The notes under the pieces are model-generated. The model made no database searches and was not told the origin of the DNA. It saw only the letters and a program-made list of their open reading frames with translations. Position numbers and translations under genes: made by a program. A stretch of 64,000 bases of DNA from Fibrivirga algicola (GTDB taxonomy: Bacteria > Bacteroidota > Bacteroidia > Cytophagales > Spirosomataceae): contig NZ_WAEL01000001.1 of the NCBI RefSeq assembly GCF_011742925.1, forward strand, positions 124,001 to 188,000. Direction: 5' to 3'. Every line of letters starts with the position of its first letter. Within the stretch, counting starts at the first letter, position 1. Of this stretch, positions 18,182 to 26,307 are shown in pieces.

Positions 18182-18973
18182 CTACATCCGTGCTCCATTG
18201 GCCGTCACCCACAAATCATAGGCAAAGCGCAGGATGGTGGCTGCAATGACGCAGAGAAAGAACACCCGGATGAATCCGTTGCCTTTCAGCAGAGCAAGCC
18301 GCACCCCTACAAATGCACCCAGCAGGTTGGCCACCGCCATAGGAATCGCCACGGCGAAGAGCACGCTGCCGCGATTGATGAAAAAAATCAGGCTGGCGGC
18401 GTTGGTCGACAGGTTTACCCATTTGGCATGGGCGCTGGCCCGCAGAAAGTCGAACCCAAGCAGCCCGACCAGCCCGAGTACCAGAAAACTGCCTGTTCCG
18501 GGGCCGAAAAAACCATCGTAAAAACCAATGAGCAGCGCCATCAGCAGGGTGCGGGTACGTTGCTGCCGTAGGCTGAGGGTACGTTCCACGTGCTGACCAA
18601 AGTCGGGTTTCAGCAGGGTATACAAAAAGACGCCGACCAGGATGACCAGGGCCAGCGGCCTCATAAACGTGTTGGGGACGTGGGTGAGCGTCCAGGAGCC
18701 GGTGAAGGCGGCAGCAAAGGCCACAGCCATCATCGGAAGCAGTAGCGCCCAGTGCATGACAACGCGGCGACTATACTGAATGGCTCCCAGCAACGTACCC
18801 ACGGCACTGGGAATTTTGGTGGTGCCAAGCAGCGTGGGCACAGGGTACTGTGGTAAACTGAACAGAATGGCGGGGGTTTGTACCAGACCGCCGCCGCCCA
18901 CGATGGAGTCGATGAAGCCCGCGAGAAACGAAAAGCCGCAAAGGGTAAGCAGTGTACTAGTATCAGGCGTCAT
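18182..18973 (-). CDS. TSUP-family (TauE/SafE) membrane permease
   Basis: 263 residues with about eight hydrophobic segments and two family repeats: GFIDSIVGGGGLVQTPAIL near 19-37 and IGFYDGFFGPGTGSFLVLGLV near 150-170, the classic duplicated TSUP motif. Members export or import sulfur-containing and organic anions (sulfite, sulfonates, sulfoacetate); substrate here is unknown. It is divergent from ccmB with start codons 51 bp apart. Confidence 0.92.
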   Translation of the reverse strand: MTPDTSTLLTLCGFSFLAGFIDSIVGGGGLVQTPAILFSLPQYPVPTLLGTTKIPSAVGTLLGAIQYSRRVVMHWALLLPMMAVAFAAAFTGSWTLTHVPNTFMRPLALVILVGVFLYTLLKPDFGQHVERTLSLRQQRTRTLLMALLIGFYDGFFGPGTGSFLVLGLVGLLGFDFLRASAHAKWVNLSTNAASLIFFINRGSVLFAVAIPMAVANLLGAFVGVRLALLKGNGFIRVFFLCVIAATILRFAYDLWVTANGARM

Positions 18974-18978
18974 AGCCG

Positions 18979-18986
18979 CAAAAGTA
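18979..18986 (-). promoter_or_regulatory. Candidate -7 box (TACTTTTG) for the TSUP gene
   Basis: TACTTTTG on the minus strand ends 5 bp before the TSUP ATG at 18973, so the transcript would be leaderless or close to it. Confidence 0.45.
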
Positions 18987-19009
18987 GGGGCCGTTTGCGC
19001 ATCGTGGCG

Positions 19010-19017
19010 TATTTTTG
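19010..19017 (+). promoter_or_regulatory. Candidate -7 box (TATTTTTG) for the ccm cluster
   Basis: TATTTTTG ends 7 bp before the ccmB ATG at 19025. Together with the minus-strand box at 18979 it makes a very compact divergent promoter pair. Confidence 0.45.
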
Positions 19018-19024
19018 CGGTTCT

Positions 19025-19699
19025 ATGCGTGAATCATTAGTGCAAATCGGAGCGTTGGTCGGCAAGGAGTTTCGGCTGGAATGGCGGCAGCGGTATGCGC
19101 TCAACGGCATGTTACTGTATATGGTTGGGGCGGTTTTCGTTTGTTACCTGAGCTTCAATGCCCGGCGTGGTCAACTGGCCCCCATTGTCTGGAATACGCT
19201 TTTCTGGCTCATCCAACTGTTTACAGCCATTAATGCCATTGCCAAAACGTTTGTGCAGGAACGGGCCGGTCGGCAACTGTATTACTATACGTTGGCCAGT
19301 CCGCAGCAGATCATCGTGGCAAAGGTAATTTACAACACGGGCCTGATGCTGGTGTTGGCGCTGCTAGGTTTTTCGGTCTACGCCTTTGTATTGGGTAGTC
19401 CTGTTCAGGATGTAGGTCTATATATAGGTAGCCTGTTGTTGGGGGCTATCGGGTTTGCGGCCTCGCTGACACTGGTGGCGGGCATTGCAGCAAAAGCAGA
19501 AAATTCAGCTACGCTCATGGCTATCCTGAGCTTCCCGGTTATTCTGCCGTTGCTTCTGTTGCTGTTGAAAGTGGCTAAAAATGCCATGGACGGTCTGGAC
19601 CGATCGGCCAGTAGCGATGAGTTACTAACTATTCTGGCAATAGACGCCATTGTTTTGGCACTTTCTTACCTGCTCTTCCCGTTTTTGTGGAAGAGTTAA
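19025..19699 (+). CDS. ccmB: Heme exporter CcmB, membrane subunit
   Basis: 224 residues from the ATG at 19025 (MRESLVQIGALVGKEFRLEWRQRYALNGML); longer upstream reading would run through the candidate promoter. Six hydrophobic segments and the central FVQERAGRQLYYYTLASPQQIIVAK match CcmB. With CcmA (ATPase) and CcmC it moves or presents heme for attachment to apocytochrome c in the periplasm. CcmA is not adjacent in this window. First gene of the ccm cluster. Confidence 0.93.
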   Translation: MRESLVQIGALVGKEFRLEWRQRYALNGMLLYMVGAVFVCYLSFNARRGQLAPIVWNTLFWLIQLFTAINAIAKTFVQERAGRQLYYYTLASPQQIIVAKVIYNTGLMLVLALLGFSVYAFVLGSPVQDVGLYIGSLLLGAIGFAASLTLVAGIAAKAENSATLMAILSFPVILPLLLLLLKVAKNAMDGLDRSASSDELLTILAIDAIVLALSYLLFPFLWKS

Positions 19700-19704
19700 A
19701 AACC

Positions 19705-19788
19705 GTTTGTCGTTTGCGGTTTATGGTTGCGTTGCTGATTCACATAGTTCAGGCTTAGCAGCGCAACTACAAAGATCAAACGACAAAC
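19705..19788. repeat. Hairpin with GTTGCG core between ccmB and ccmC
   Basis: Left arm 19705-19738 (GTTTGTCGTTTG ... GTTGCGTTGCTGA) pairs with 19754-19788 (CTTAGCAGCGCAAC ... CAAACGACAAAC), with a mismatched patch in the middle. It lies between two co-transcribed genes, so it is unlikely to be a full terminator. Confidence 0.8.
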
Positions 19789-19799
19789 TTGAAAAATAT

Positions 19800-20459
19800 A
19801 TGAAAGCAAATTGGTGGAAGGCCCTGGCGGTCATTATTTTAACATACACGATTTTTTGGGGGCTCCTGGGGCCAACTCCCCGTCAGCCGATCCTGAACGA
19901 GAGTATTCGGAACGTATACTTCCACGTGCCGCTCTGGTTCGGCATGATCACCCTTATGTTCACGTCACTGGTGTACGCCATTCGCTACCTGCGGAGTGGC
20001 GACCTCGGGCATGATCTGGTATCGGTCGAATTTGCCAACACCGCCATTCTGTATGGCCTTTTGGGCTGCGCAACGGGCTCTATCTGGGCCAACTACACCT
20101 GGGGGGAACCCTGGCCGAACGACCCCAAACTAAACGGTGTGGCGGTGAGTATGCTGCTCTACATGGCATACCTGATCCTGCGCGGCGCATTCGACGATGA
20201 GCAGCGCCGGGCCCGGATTTCGGCGGTGTACAATATTCTGGCCTTCGCCGTGTTTATCCCGCTCATTTTCATTCTGCCTCGCATGCAGGATTCACTGCAC
20301 CCCGGTAACGGAGGGAATCCGGCGTTCGGTAAGTACGATATGAACAGCCAGATGCGGATGGTCTTCTACCCGGCCGTTATCGGATTTACGCTGCTTGGCG
20401 TCTGGATCACGCAACTCCAGGTACGCCTCCGCCGGCTGCACTTGTCGTTAGAGGATTAA
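19800..20459 (+). CDS. ccmC: Cytochrome c maturation protein CcmC
   Basis: 219 residues from the ATG at 19800 (MKANWWKALAVIILTYTIFW). Six membrane spans; the heme-handling Trp-rich loop is WANYTWGEPWPNDPKLNG near residues 98-115, and the flanking histidines are in YFHVPLWFG (about H41) and DSLHPGNGG (about H169). CcmC loads heme onto CcmE at the outer face of the inner membrane. It follows ccmB after a hairpin-containing gap of 100 bp and precedes the ccmD-like gene. Confidence 0.93.
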   Translation: MKANWWKALAVIILTYTIFWGLLGPTPRQPILNESIRNVYFHVPLWFGMITLMFTSLVYAIRYLRSGDLGHDLVSVEFANTAILYGLLGCATGSIWANYTWGEPWPNDPKLNGVAVSMLLYMAYLILRGAFDDEQRRARISAVYNILAFAVFIPLIFILPRMQDSLHPGNGGNPAFGKYDMNSQMRMVFYPAVIGFTLLGVWITQLQVRLRRLHLSLED

Positions 20460-20595
20460 TTATGGCTTTGGCCGGGTGCCCCGTCCCGTAAGCTGATAAA
20501 TACATGAGTATCACAGTGCAGGCCGGTCGACCCGGCTAAGGCTACCATTACCAATACACATAAGGTTTATCCATTTTCTGGAATAATTCGTACCG

Positions 20596-20603
20596 TATCT
20601 TTG
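20596..20603 (+). promoter_or_regulatory. Candidate -7 box (TATCTTTG) inside the ccm cluster
   Basis: TATCTTTG lies 37 bp before the ccmD-like start at 20641, in a 181-bp gap after ccmC. It may provide a second promoter for ccmD/E/F. Confidence 0.4.
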
Positions 20604-20640
20604 TTGACATTTAAAGAGACTCTGTCTCTACATCAACCGC

Positions 20641-20907
20641 ATGACTCGCTCTTTAGTACTTCGTTTTAGCTTCCTGTTTTCCCTGTTGCTGATTGCCCAG
20701 ACCACGATGGCTCAGGATACCGTTGAGATGGCCGACAAGCTCCGGGCCGACGGTAAAATATGGGTGGTGGTCGCCGTAATTGCTGCTGTCTTCTTCGGCA
20801 TTATCGGGTACCTCGTTCGCCTCGACGGAAAGATCGGCAAGCTGGAGCGTGAGGTTAAAGACGGTCAGGTGAACACAGGTAAAACTACAACCAACGTTGG
20901 CCGGTAA
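20641..20907 (+). CDS. CcmD-like small membrane protein
   Basis: 88 residues: a signal-peptide-like N terminus (about 1-24, ending TTMAQ), a short polar linker, then one strong membrane span (about 41-58, VVVAVIAAVFFGIIGYLV) and a charged tail (RLDGKIGKLEREVKD). Size, topology and place between ccmC and ccmE match the alternative CcmD family of Bacteroidota, which is longer than proteobacterial CcmD because of the leader. CcmD helps release holo-CcmE. Confidence 0.8.
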   Translation: MTRSLVLRFSFLFSLLLIAQTTMAQDTVEMADKLRADGKIWVVVAVIAAVFFGIIGYLVRLDGKIGKLEREVKDGQVNTGKTTTNVGR

Positions 20908-20935
20908 CGTACCTGGCTGATGCGCTAATTAACTC

Positions 20936-21376
20936 ATGAAACTTTCACACATTATCGGCATTATCGTTATCGCAGTGGCCATCGGCATTGTGATAACCTC
21001 CTATGGTGACTCAAGCTCGTATGTGACCTTTGGCAAAGCAATGGCAATGGCTAAAGACGGTGACGAAGACATGGTACACGTGGTAGGTAAGTTGAAGAAA
21101 GATGCATCTGGTAAAGCAGAGGGTGTGTTTTACCAGCCGCAACTTGATCCAAACCACTTCGAGTTTACGCTTGTCGATAACGATAATCAGGTGCAGAAGT
21201 GCGTGTACAATAGCCCTAAGCCGCAGGATTTCGACCGGTCGGAACAGATCGTCGTAGTCGGCGCCATACAAGGCGACCATTTCCAGACGAACAAGATACT
21301 GCTTAAATGCCCATCCAAGTACCAGGACGGCAAACTGGAAGTAACCGAACACGAGGCAAAGACGGCAAAGCTATGA
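20936..21376 (+). CDS. ccmE: Heme chaperone CcmE, CxxxY variant
   Basis: 146 residues: an N-terminal membrane anchor (about 5-22) and an OB-fold body (VHVVGKLKKDASGK, VFYQPQLDPNHFEFTLVD, IVVVGAIQGDHFQTNKILLKCPSKY). In classical CcmE a histidine in HxxxY binds heme covalently. Here the aligned position is C125 in C125-P-S-K-Y129, with the tyrosine kept and no histidine at that site. CxxxY forms of CcmE are known from some other bacteria. The stop codon overlaps the next start (ATGA at 21373). Confidence 0.9.
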   Translation: MKLSHIIGIIVIAVAIGIVITSYGDSSSYVTFGKAMAMAKDGDEDMVHVVGKLKKDASGKAEGVFYQPQLDPNHFEFTLVDNDNQVQKCVYNSPKPQDFDRSEQIVVVGAIQGDHFQTNKILLKCPSKYQDGKLEVTEHEAKTAKL

Positions 21377-21570
21377 GTGTTGACGAGATTGAAGCTGCCA
21401 TGCAGGCGCTCACCATCGACGAGCTGGCGCATATACGTGACAAAGCAGTAGAACTGCACCAGACCCGCTGGGAGGCGCAACTGGCCATCGACCTGGAGTC
21501 GGGTCGGCTGGACGCCTGGATCGACGAAACGAAGCAGGACATACGCAAAGCGGAAACCCGTGATGTATAG
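21373..21570 (+). CDS. Small acidic protein resembling antitoxin-type regulators (orphan), function unknown
   Basis: 65 residues beginning MSVDEIEAAMQALTIDEL, with helical, charged sequence and the ending SGRLDAWIDETKQDIRKAET. The start overlaps the ccmE stop by 4 bp, so it is translationally coupled. The pattern (short N-terminal helices, a RWEAQLAIDLESGRLDA segment, a basic C terminus) resembles a widespread group of small proteins normally placed just before a RelE/ParE-like toxin gene; no toxin follows here, ccmF does. The likeness is from pattern memory only. Confidence 0.6.
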   Translation: MSVDEIEAAMQALTIDELAHIRDKAVELHQTRWEAQLAIDLESGRLDAWIDETKQDIRKAETRDV

Positions 21571-21592
21571 CCAACTTATCAGTTAACAAGTT

Positions 21593-24169
21593 ATGAAAGA
21601 ATTCACCGTTGGTAATACGGGTCACCTGTTTGTTATCCTGTCGTTTGTGACGGCACTGGTAGCCACGTTTGCGTACCTGAAAACGACGCTGGCCCGCGAG
21701 GCGGCTGAAGAAAACCATTGGAAACGCCTGGCTCGCTGGGCGTTCTACGTTCACGGTGTTGCCGTTGTCAGCGTAGTGGCTTGCCTGTTCTCTATCATTT
21801 ACAACCACCGTTTCGAGTACCAGTATGCCTGGAGCCACTCGTCGCTGGCGCTGCCCGTTCAGTACATGATTTCCTGTTTTTGGGAAGGGCAGGAGGGTAG
21901 TTTTCTGCTCTGGATGTTCTGGAACGCCATGTTAGGTATTATTCTGACCCGTACGGCCGGTGCCAAGTGGGAGGGACCCATGCTTACCGTGTTTGCCCTG
22001 GTGCAGGCTTTCCTGACCTCGATGATTCTGGGTGTGGTGTTGGGCGATGTGAAAATTGGTTCGTCGCCCTTTTTGTTGCTGAAAGATGCGATGCCCGATG
22101 CGCCGGTGTTCACGATGAATCCCAACTTTATTCCGGCAGATGGCAAGGGCCTGAACGCACTGTTGCAGAACTACTGGATGGTGATTCACCCGCCCACGCT
22201 GTTCCTCGGCTTTGCACTGTCGCTGGTACCGTTTGCCTACTGCATTGCGGGCCTGTGGCGGAATCAGCCACTCAACTGGATTCGTCCGGCTCAGCCCTGG
22301 ATGCTGGTTGGTGCGGTTGTGCTGGGTGTTGGTATCATGATGGGCGGTTACTGGGCCTACGAAACGCTGAACTTTGGCGGCTATTGGAACTGGGACCCCG
22401 TTGAAAATGCCGTCTATGTTCCCTGGCTGATCATGGTGGCCGCCATGCATACCATGCTGACAGCCAAACGCAGCTCGGCTGGCCTGAAAACGGCCATTAT
22501 TCTCACCGTTGCGCAATTCCTGCTGATCCTGTATTCAACCTTCCTATCGCGTTCCGGCATTTTGGGTAATGCCTCTGTGCACTCCTTCACTGACCTCGGT
22601 TTATCGGGCCAATTGTTAATGTATCTGCTTGCCTTCGTTGTGATCTCGGTAGCATTGATGGCGGCGAAGTGGAAACTGATCCCCAGCGACGAGCAGGAAC
22701 TGTCGATCTACAATAAAGAACTCTGGCTCTTTTTGGGTGCCGTGGTGCTGTGTCTGGCCGGTTTCCAGGTTATCTCAACCACGTCGATTCCGGTTTACAA
22801 TAAAGTAGCCGAATTGTTTGGTAAAGCCTCGAATCTGGCCATGCCGACCAATCAGGTCGCGCACTACAACAAATTTCAGATCTGGTTCTTCAGCATTATC
22901 GCCATCATGTCGGGCGTTGGCCAGTATATCTGGTGGCGCAAGGCTGGTAAAGGCAACTTCAACACGCTGATGACGCCCCTGGTACTGACATTGCTCGTAA
23001 GTGCCGCCATCATCGGTTTTGGTCAGATAAAGAATCCCATCTACATGGTATTCCTGACTACTTCGGTGTTCGCCATCATGGCCAACGGCGCCATTCTGCT
23101 GGGGGTGATACAGGGCAACTACCGCTTGTCGGGTGGGGCTGTTGCACACATGGGCATGGCCCTTATGTTGATCGGTATCCTTTTCTCCTCGGGCTATTCA
23201 AAAGTGACATCGATTAATAACAGTGGCTTGTTGATTTCGAAGTCGGAAGAATTCACGAAAGACGACAACAAAGAGAACAAAGAGAACGTCCTGCTGTGGC
23301 TCAACCAGTCGGAGCAAATGCAGGGCTACCAGATGACCTACCGTGGCCAGAAAGTAGAGGTGCGTGATATGCCTGGGTACGTTCCCCGTAAGGCGGTTGA
23401 AGTGATCGAAGGTGATTTCCACGGCATTGCGCAGGAAGACCTGTCGATTGATGGTAAGCTGTACCACAAGAAAGGCGATACCGTAGCGCTGTATCCCGAA
23501 AACGTGTACTATGAAGTAGAGTACCGCGAGCCGAGCGGTAAAGTGTTCTCGCTCTACCCCCGTGCCCAAGTTAACGACCGGATGGGACTGCTGGCTTCGC
23601 CTGATATTCGTCACAAAGCGGGTCGTGATCTGTACACCTTTGTTTCATCGGTGCCCGATCCGAATGCGGAAGCCCAGTGGGAGAAAACCGAGACCTATGC
23701 GGTGGCCATCCGTGATACGTTCTTCCTGAATGACTACGTAGCCATTCTGGATAATGTAGCCAAAACAAACGAGGTGAAAGGCATCGACATGAAGCCGACG
23801 GATGTGGGTGTGAAGGCGCAGGTACGTGTGCTCTACAAAGATCGTGAGGTGATGATGCAGCCTGCTTTTGTTATCCGGGACGGGGCTATTGCCAGCCCGG
23901 CCGACATTTCAGATGAGTTGGGCGTGCGTCTTCAGCTGAAAACGATTGATCCTAAAACGGGCCAGTTTACGTTTGCCGTGAACCGTACTCAGCGCGACTA
24001 CATCGTGATGAAGGCATCGGAGAAACCACTCATTAACCTGCTTTGGATGGGTACCCTGGTGATGGTCATTGGCTTTGTCATGGCCATTGTCCGCCGCTAC
24101 CGCGAAAATCGGAAGATGGACGGGAAGGCAGAAAAAGAAGCCCGTAAAACAGTAGTTAGTTACCAATAA
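21593..24169 (+). CDS. ccmF: Cytochrome c heme lyase subunit CcmF
   Basis: 858 residues, clearly longer than E. coli CcmF. Multiple membrane spans; the signature WD loop is NFGGYWNWDPVENAVYVPW near residues 258-277, and conserved histidines occur near HPPTLFLGF (about 198) and MAALHTM-type VAAMHTM (about 283). The large region from about 540 to 815 is a soluble periplasmic domain, followed by a last span near 820-840. CcmF attaches heme from CcmE to CxxCH of apocytochromes. CcmG and CcmH genes are not in the window. Confidence 0.94.
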   Translation: MKEFTVGNTGHLFVILSFVTALVATFAYLKTTLAREAAEENHWKRLARWAFYVHGVAVVSVVACLFSIIYNHRFEYQYAWSHSSLALPVQYMISCFWEGQEGSFLLWMFWNAMLGIILTRTAGAKWEGPMLTVFALVQAFLTSMILGVVLGDVKIGSSPFLLLKDAMPDAPVFTMNPNFIPADGKGLNALLQNYWMVIHPPTLFLGFALSLVPFAYCIAGLWRNQPLNWIRPAQPWMLVGAVVLGVGIMMGGYWAYETLNFGGYWNWDPVENAVYVPWLIMVAAMHTMLTAKRSSAGLKTAIILTVAQFLLILYSTFLSRSGILGNASVHSFTDLGLSGQLLMYLLAFVVISVALMAAKWKLIPSDEQELSIYNKELWLFLGAVVLCLAGFQVISTTSIPVYNKVAELFGKASNLAMPTNQVAHYNKFQIWFFSIIAIMSGVGQYIWWRKAGKGNFNTLMTPLVLTLLVSAAIIGFGQIKNPIYMVFLTTSVFAIMANGAILLGVIQGNYRLSGGAVAHMGMALMLIGILFSSGYSKVTSINNSGLLISKSEEFTKDDNKENKENVLLWLNQSEQMQGYQMTYRGQKVEVRDMPGYVPRKAVEVIEGDFHGIAQEDLSIDGKLYHKKGDTVALYPENVYYEVEYREPSGKVFSLYPRAQVNDRMGLLASPDIRHKAGRDLYTFVSSVPDPNAEAQWEKTETYAVAIRDTFFLNDYVAILDNVAKTNEVKGIDMKPTDVGVKAQVRVLYKDREVMMQPAFVIRDGAIASPADISDELGVRLQLKTIDPKTGQFTFAVNRTQRDYIVMKASEKPLINLLWMGTLVMVIGFVMAIVRRYRENRKMDGKAEKEARKTVVSYQ

Positions 24170-24170
24170 T

Positions 24171-24261
24171 CAACTATCAGTTATTCATCAACAAACAGCT
24201 ACGTACCCAGCTATCAGTTGCTGCCGGTCGACGCTTATTGTTGATGGATAACTGATAGTTG
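24171..24261. repeat. 24-bp inverted repeat after ccmF
   Basis: Arms 24171-24194 and 24238-24261 match in 23 of 24 positions (CAACTATCAGTTATTCATCA against its complement). The loop contains TACGTACCCAG and an extra copy of CTATCAGTTG. It lies between ccmF and the next co-directional gene, 9 bp before that start codon. Confidence 0.85.
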
Positions 24262-24270
24262 TTTACGACC

Positions 24271-24513
24271 ATGAAACTTCGCGATACACTATTCATTTGT
24301 GGATTCATCGGTGCGCTGCTCCTCTGGATTCTGGAAATCCGCCGGGTCGGTTTCACAGGGAGTTACGACCTGCTGTTGCTGGCACTGGTTTTTCTGTTTG
24401 CCTTCCAGTTTTTCCGGGTGCGTGACCAGCAGAAAAACAAAAGTGTATCGCCAACGATTAAGCAGATGATTGACAAACGAAAGCAGGACGCTGAGAAAAA
24501 AGCGAAGAAGTAA
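24271..24513 (+). CDS. Small two-span membrane protein after ccmF, function unknown
   Basis: 80 residues from the ATG at 24271 (MKLRDTLFICGFIGALLLW). Two hydrophobic segments (about 5-24 and 33-50) and a very basic tail (KQMIDKRKQDAEKKAKK) that should face the cytoplasm. No family recognised. It is 11 bp ahead of the CNNM gene, so the two are probably co-transcribed, and it may be functionally tied to either the ccm cluster or that gene. Confidence 0.75.
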   Translation: MKLRDTLFICGFIGALLLWILEIRRVGFTGSYDLLLLALVFLFAFQFFRVRDQQKNKSVSPTIKQMIDKRKQDAEKKAKK

Positions 24514-24524
24514 GCCCCATTCCT

Positions 24525-25802
24525 ATGACCTATTCGCTCCTGTTTGGTGCGCTCTTTGCCCTGGTTGCCACGGGGATCTTTGCCGCCGTTGAAACGGCTT
24601 ATACTTCCGTAAACCGGCTTTATTTCGACCTTCACAGCAAGCAGGGCCCGCTGGGTGAAAAGCTGGTATCGCGCTTCCTGAAAAATCCAATTCTGTTTGT
24701 TGGCACCACCCTGACCGGTAACACGCTTTTTCTGGTGCTGTATGCCGTACTGGGCGTAACCGTGCTGAACCCGGTGATGGAGTCCCTGCTGCCCGCCGAC
24801 TTTAACAGCCCGATCGCTTTGCTGGCCATCGAAACGCTGGTTCTGACGCTTATTTTTCTGCCTTTTGCCGATTACCTGCCCAAGAGTCTCGCCCTTATTC
24901 ACCCCGATGCGTTTCTGGAGAAACTGGCCGTTCCGCTATGGGTTATCTACCAGGGAATTGCTCCGCTGGTACGTGTGCTGGTAGGCGCGGCCCGGTTATT
25001 CAACAAATATGTGTTGCGGCAACATGTGGCGGAATTGCGGCCCGTTTTTGGGCTAACCGACCTCAATAACTACTTACAGCACCTGAACCAAAGCCCTGCC
25101 GAAGCGGAAGAAGATGGACAGGTCGACGCCAAAATCTTTAATAACGCCATTGGTTTCCGGGACGTCCGGGTGCGTGATTGCCTGGTGCCCCGCACCGAAA
25201 TTGCGGCTGTTGCCAGCGATGAAACGATTGATGAATTGCGATTGGCGTTTCAGCAGAGCGGCCACTCGAAAGTACTGGTCTACCGCGACAGCATCGACGA
25301 TGTGATTGGCTACTGCCATGCGCTGGGGCTTTTTACGAAGCCAACGCAAATCGAGGACATTCTACTACCTATCCTGACAGTGCCTGAAACCATGCCCGCG
25401 CAAGACATGCTGCTGCGGTTTTTGTCGGAACGTAAAAGCATTGCGCTTGTGGTCGATGAATTTGGCGGCACGGCGGGGATGATTACCGTAGAAGATATCG
25501 TGGAGCAGATCTTCGGCGAGATTCAGGACGAATATGACGTAAACGAAGACTGGGTAGAACAGCAAATCGACGACCGGACGTACCTGTTATCGGCCCGTCA
25601 CGAGATCGACGATCTAAACGAAAAGTACGGGTGGGATTTGCCCGAAGGCGATTACGAGACGCTGGGTGGTCTAATCCTTTCGATCAATGAAGACCTGCCT
25701 AATGTAGGTGATATATTCGAGATGGGCCCGTATGCGTTTGTGGTCGAGTCGGTGCAGGGTACCCGCATCGACACCGTTCGGGTCACCGTCGGGCGGGAGT
25801 AA
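24525..25802 (+). CDS. CNNM/CorC-type hemolysin-family protein
   Basis: 425 residues in the usual order: DUF21 membrane domain (about 1-150, with AAVETAYTSVNRL and FLPFADYLPKSLA), a pair of CBS domains (about 205-330, VRDCLVPRTEIAAV and IALVVDEFGGTAGMITVEDIVEQIFGEI-type sequence) and a C-terminal CorC_HlyC domain (about 345-425). Bacterial members are Mg2+ or Co2+ exporters; some Bacteroidota members are called GldE and linked to gliding. Nothing here decides between these. Confidence 0.9.
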   Translation: MTYSLLFGALFALVATGIFAAVETAYTSVNRLYFDLHSKQGPLGEKLVSRFLKNPILFVGTTLTGNTLFLVLYAVLGVTVLNPVMESLLPADFNSPIALLAIETLVLTLIFLPFADYLPKSLALIHPDAFLEKLAVPLWVIYQGIAPLVRVLVGAARLFNKYVLRQHVAELRPVFGLTDLNNYLQHLNQSPAEAEEDGQVDAKIFNNAIGFRDVRVRDCLVPRTEIAAVASDETIDELRLAFQQSGHSKVLVYRDSIDDVIGYCHALGLFTKPTQIEDILLPILTVPETMPAQDMLLRFLSERKSIALVVDEFGGTAGMITVEDIVEQIFGEIQDEYDVNEDWVEQQIDDRTYLLSARHEIDDLNEKYGWDLPEGDYETLGGLILSINEDLPNVGDIFEMGPYAFVVESVQGTRIDTVRVTVGRE

Positions 25803-25803
25803 T

Positions 25804-25844
25804 TAGTTGTTACGCCCCACCTTGAAGATGGAGCGTAACAACTA
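25804..25844. terminator. Hairpin between convergent genes
   Basis: TAGTTGTTACGC (25804-25815) and GCGTAACAACTA (25833-25844) pair exactly over 12 bp. It lies 1 bp after the CNNM stop and 6 bp from the end of the opposing gene. Confidence 0.7.
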
Positions 25845-25850
25845 GCTATT

Positions 25851-26195
25851 TTACAGCTGCTCAGCAAAGAGCCGCAATGACGTGGCTACATTCTCGAGCT
25901 TATTGACCGTCTGTTCTTGGATGGCTGCGTTCTGCGTTAACTGCGAGGTATGGTCGGCCAGGGTCATGAGTAACTCACGGATGCGATCCAGGTCGGGCTT
26001 GGCAAATTGCAACTGACCGCTTAGCTCTTTCAATTTGTTCTCGATCCGCTCCGTGTTTGCGTTGCCTTCAACCACTTTTAGCCAGCCGTTGATGAGCTTA
26101 ACGCCATCGGCGGGCGAGGTAGCAGAAGGGTCGTTCTCTGCGAATACGGTGGCTGTCTGGTCGAACAGCCGTTGATCCAATGCGTGTGAGGCCAT
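25851..26195 (-). CDS. Conserved-looking hypothetical protein, helical
   Basis: 114 residues, no signal peptide, no cysteine. Nearly all predicted helix, with heptad-like stretches at about 45-70 (ANTERIENKLKELSGQLQFA) and 80-110 (HTSQLTQNAAIQEQTVNKLE), so it probably forms a coiled coil. No family recognised. It lies downstream of the TamB gene, 112 bp away on the same strand; the gap (26196-26307) holds one intergenic copy of the AACGTACCCG word. Confidence 0.65.
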   Translation of the reverse strand: MASHALDQRLFDQTATVFAENDPSATSPADGVKLINGWLKVVEGNANTERIENKLKELSGQLQFAKPDLDRIRELLMTLADHTSQLTQNAAIQEQTVNKLENVATSLRLFAEQL

Positions 26196-26307
26196 GGTTC
26201 TCTTTTGTTAAGGACGTTGAGGTCTATTGTTATGTACTACCAGTAGAACCCGCCTATGGCCGGTTTGTTTCTCCTCCGAATCGACCGGTAACGTACCCGG
26301 CCATTGC

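Noticed and set aside
21932-22516. 194-codon minus-strand frame opposite ccmF
   Set aside because: Gln/His/Arg-rich antisense shadow of a membrane-protein gene.
25804-25844. Assigning this hairpin to the GTTGCG-core family
   Set aside because: It lacks the core word and behaves as an ordinary terminator between convergent genes.
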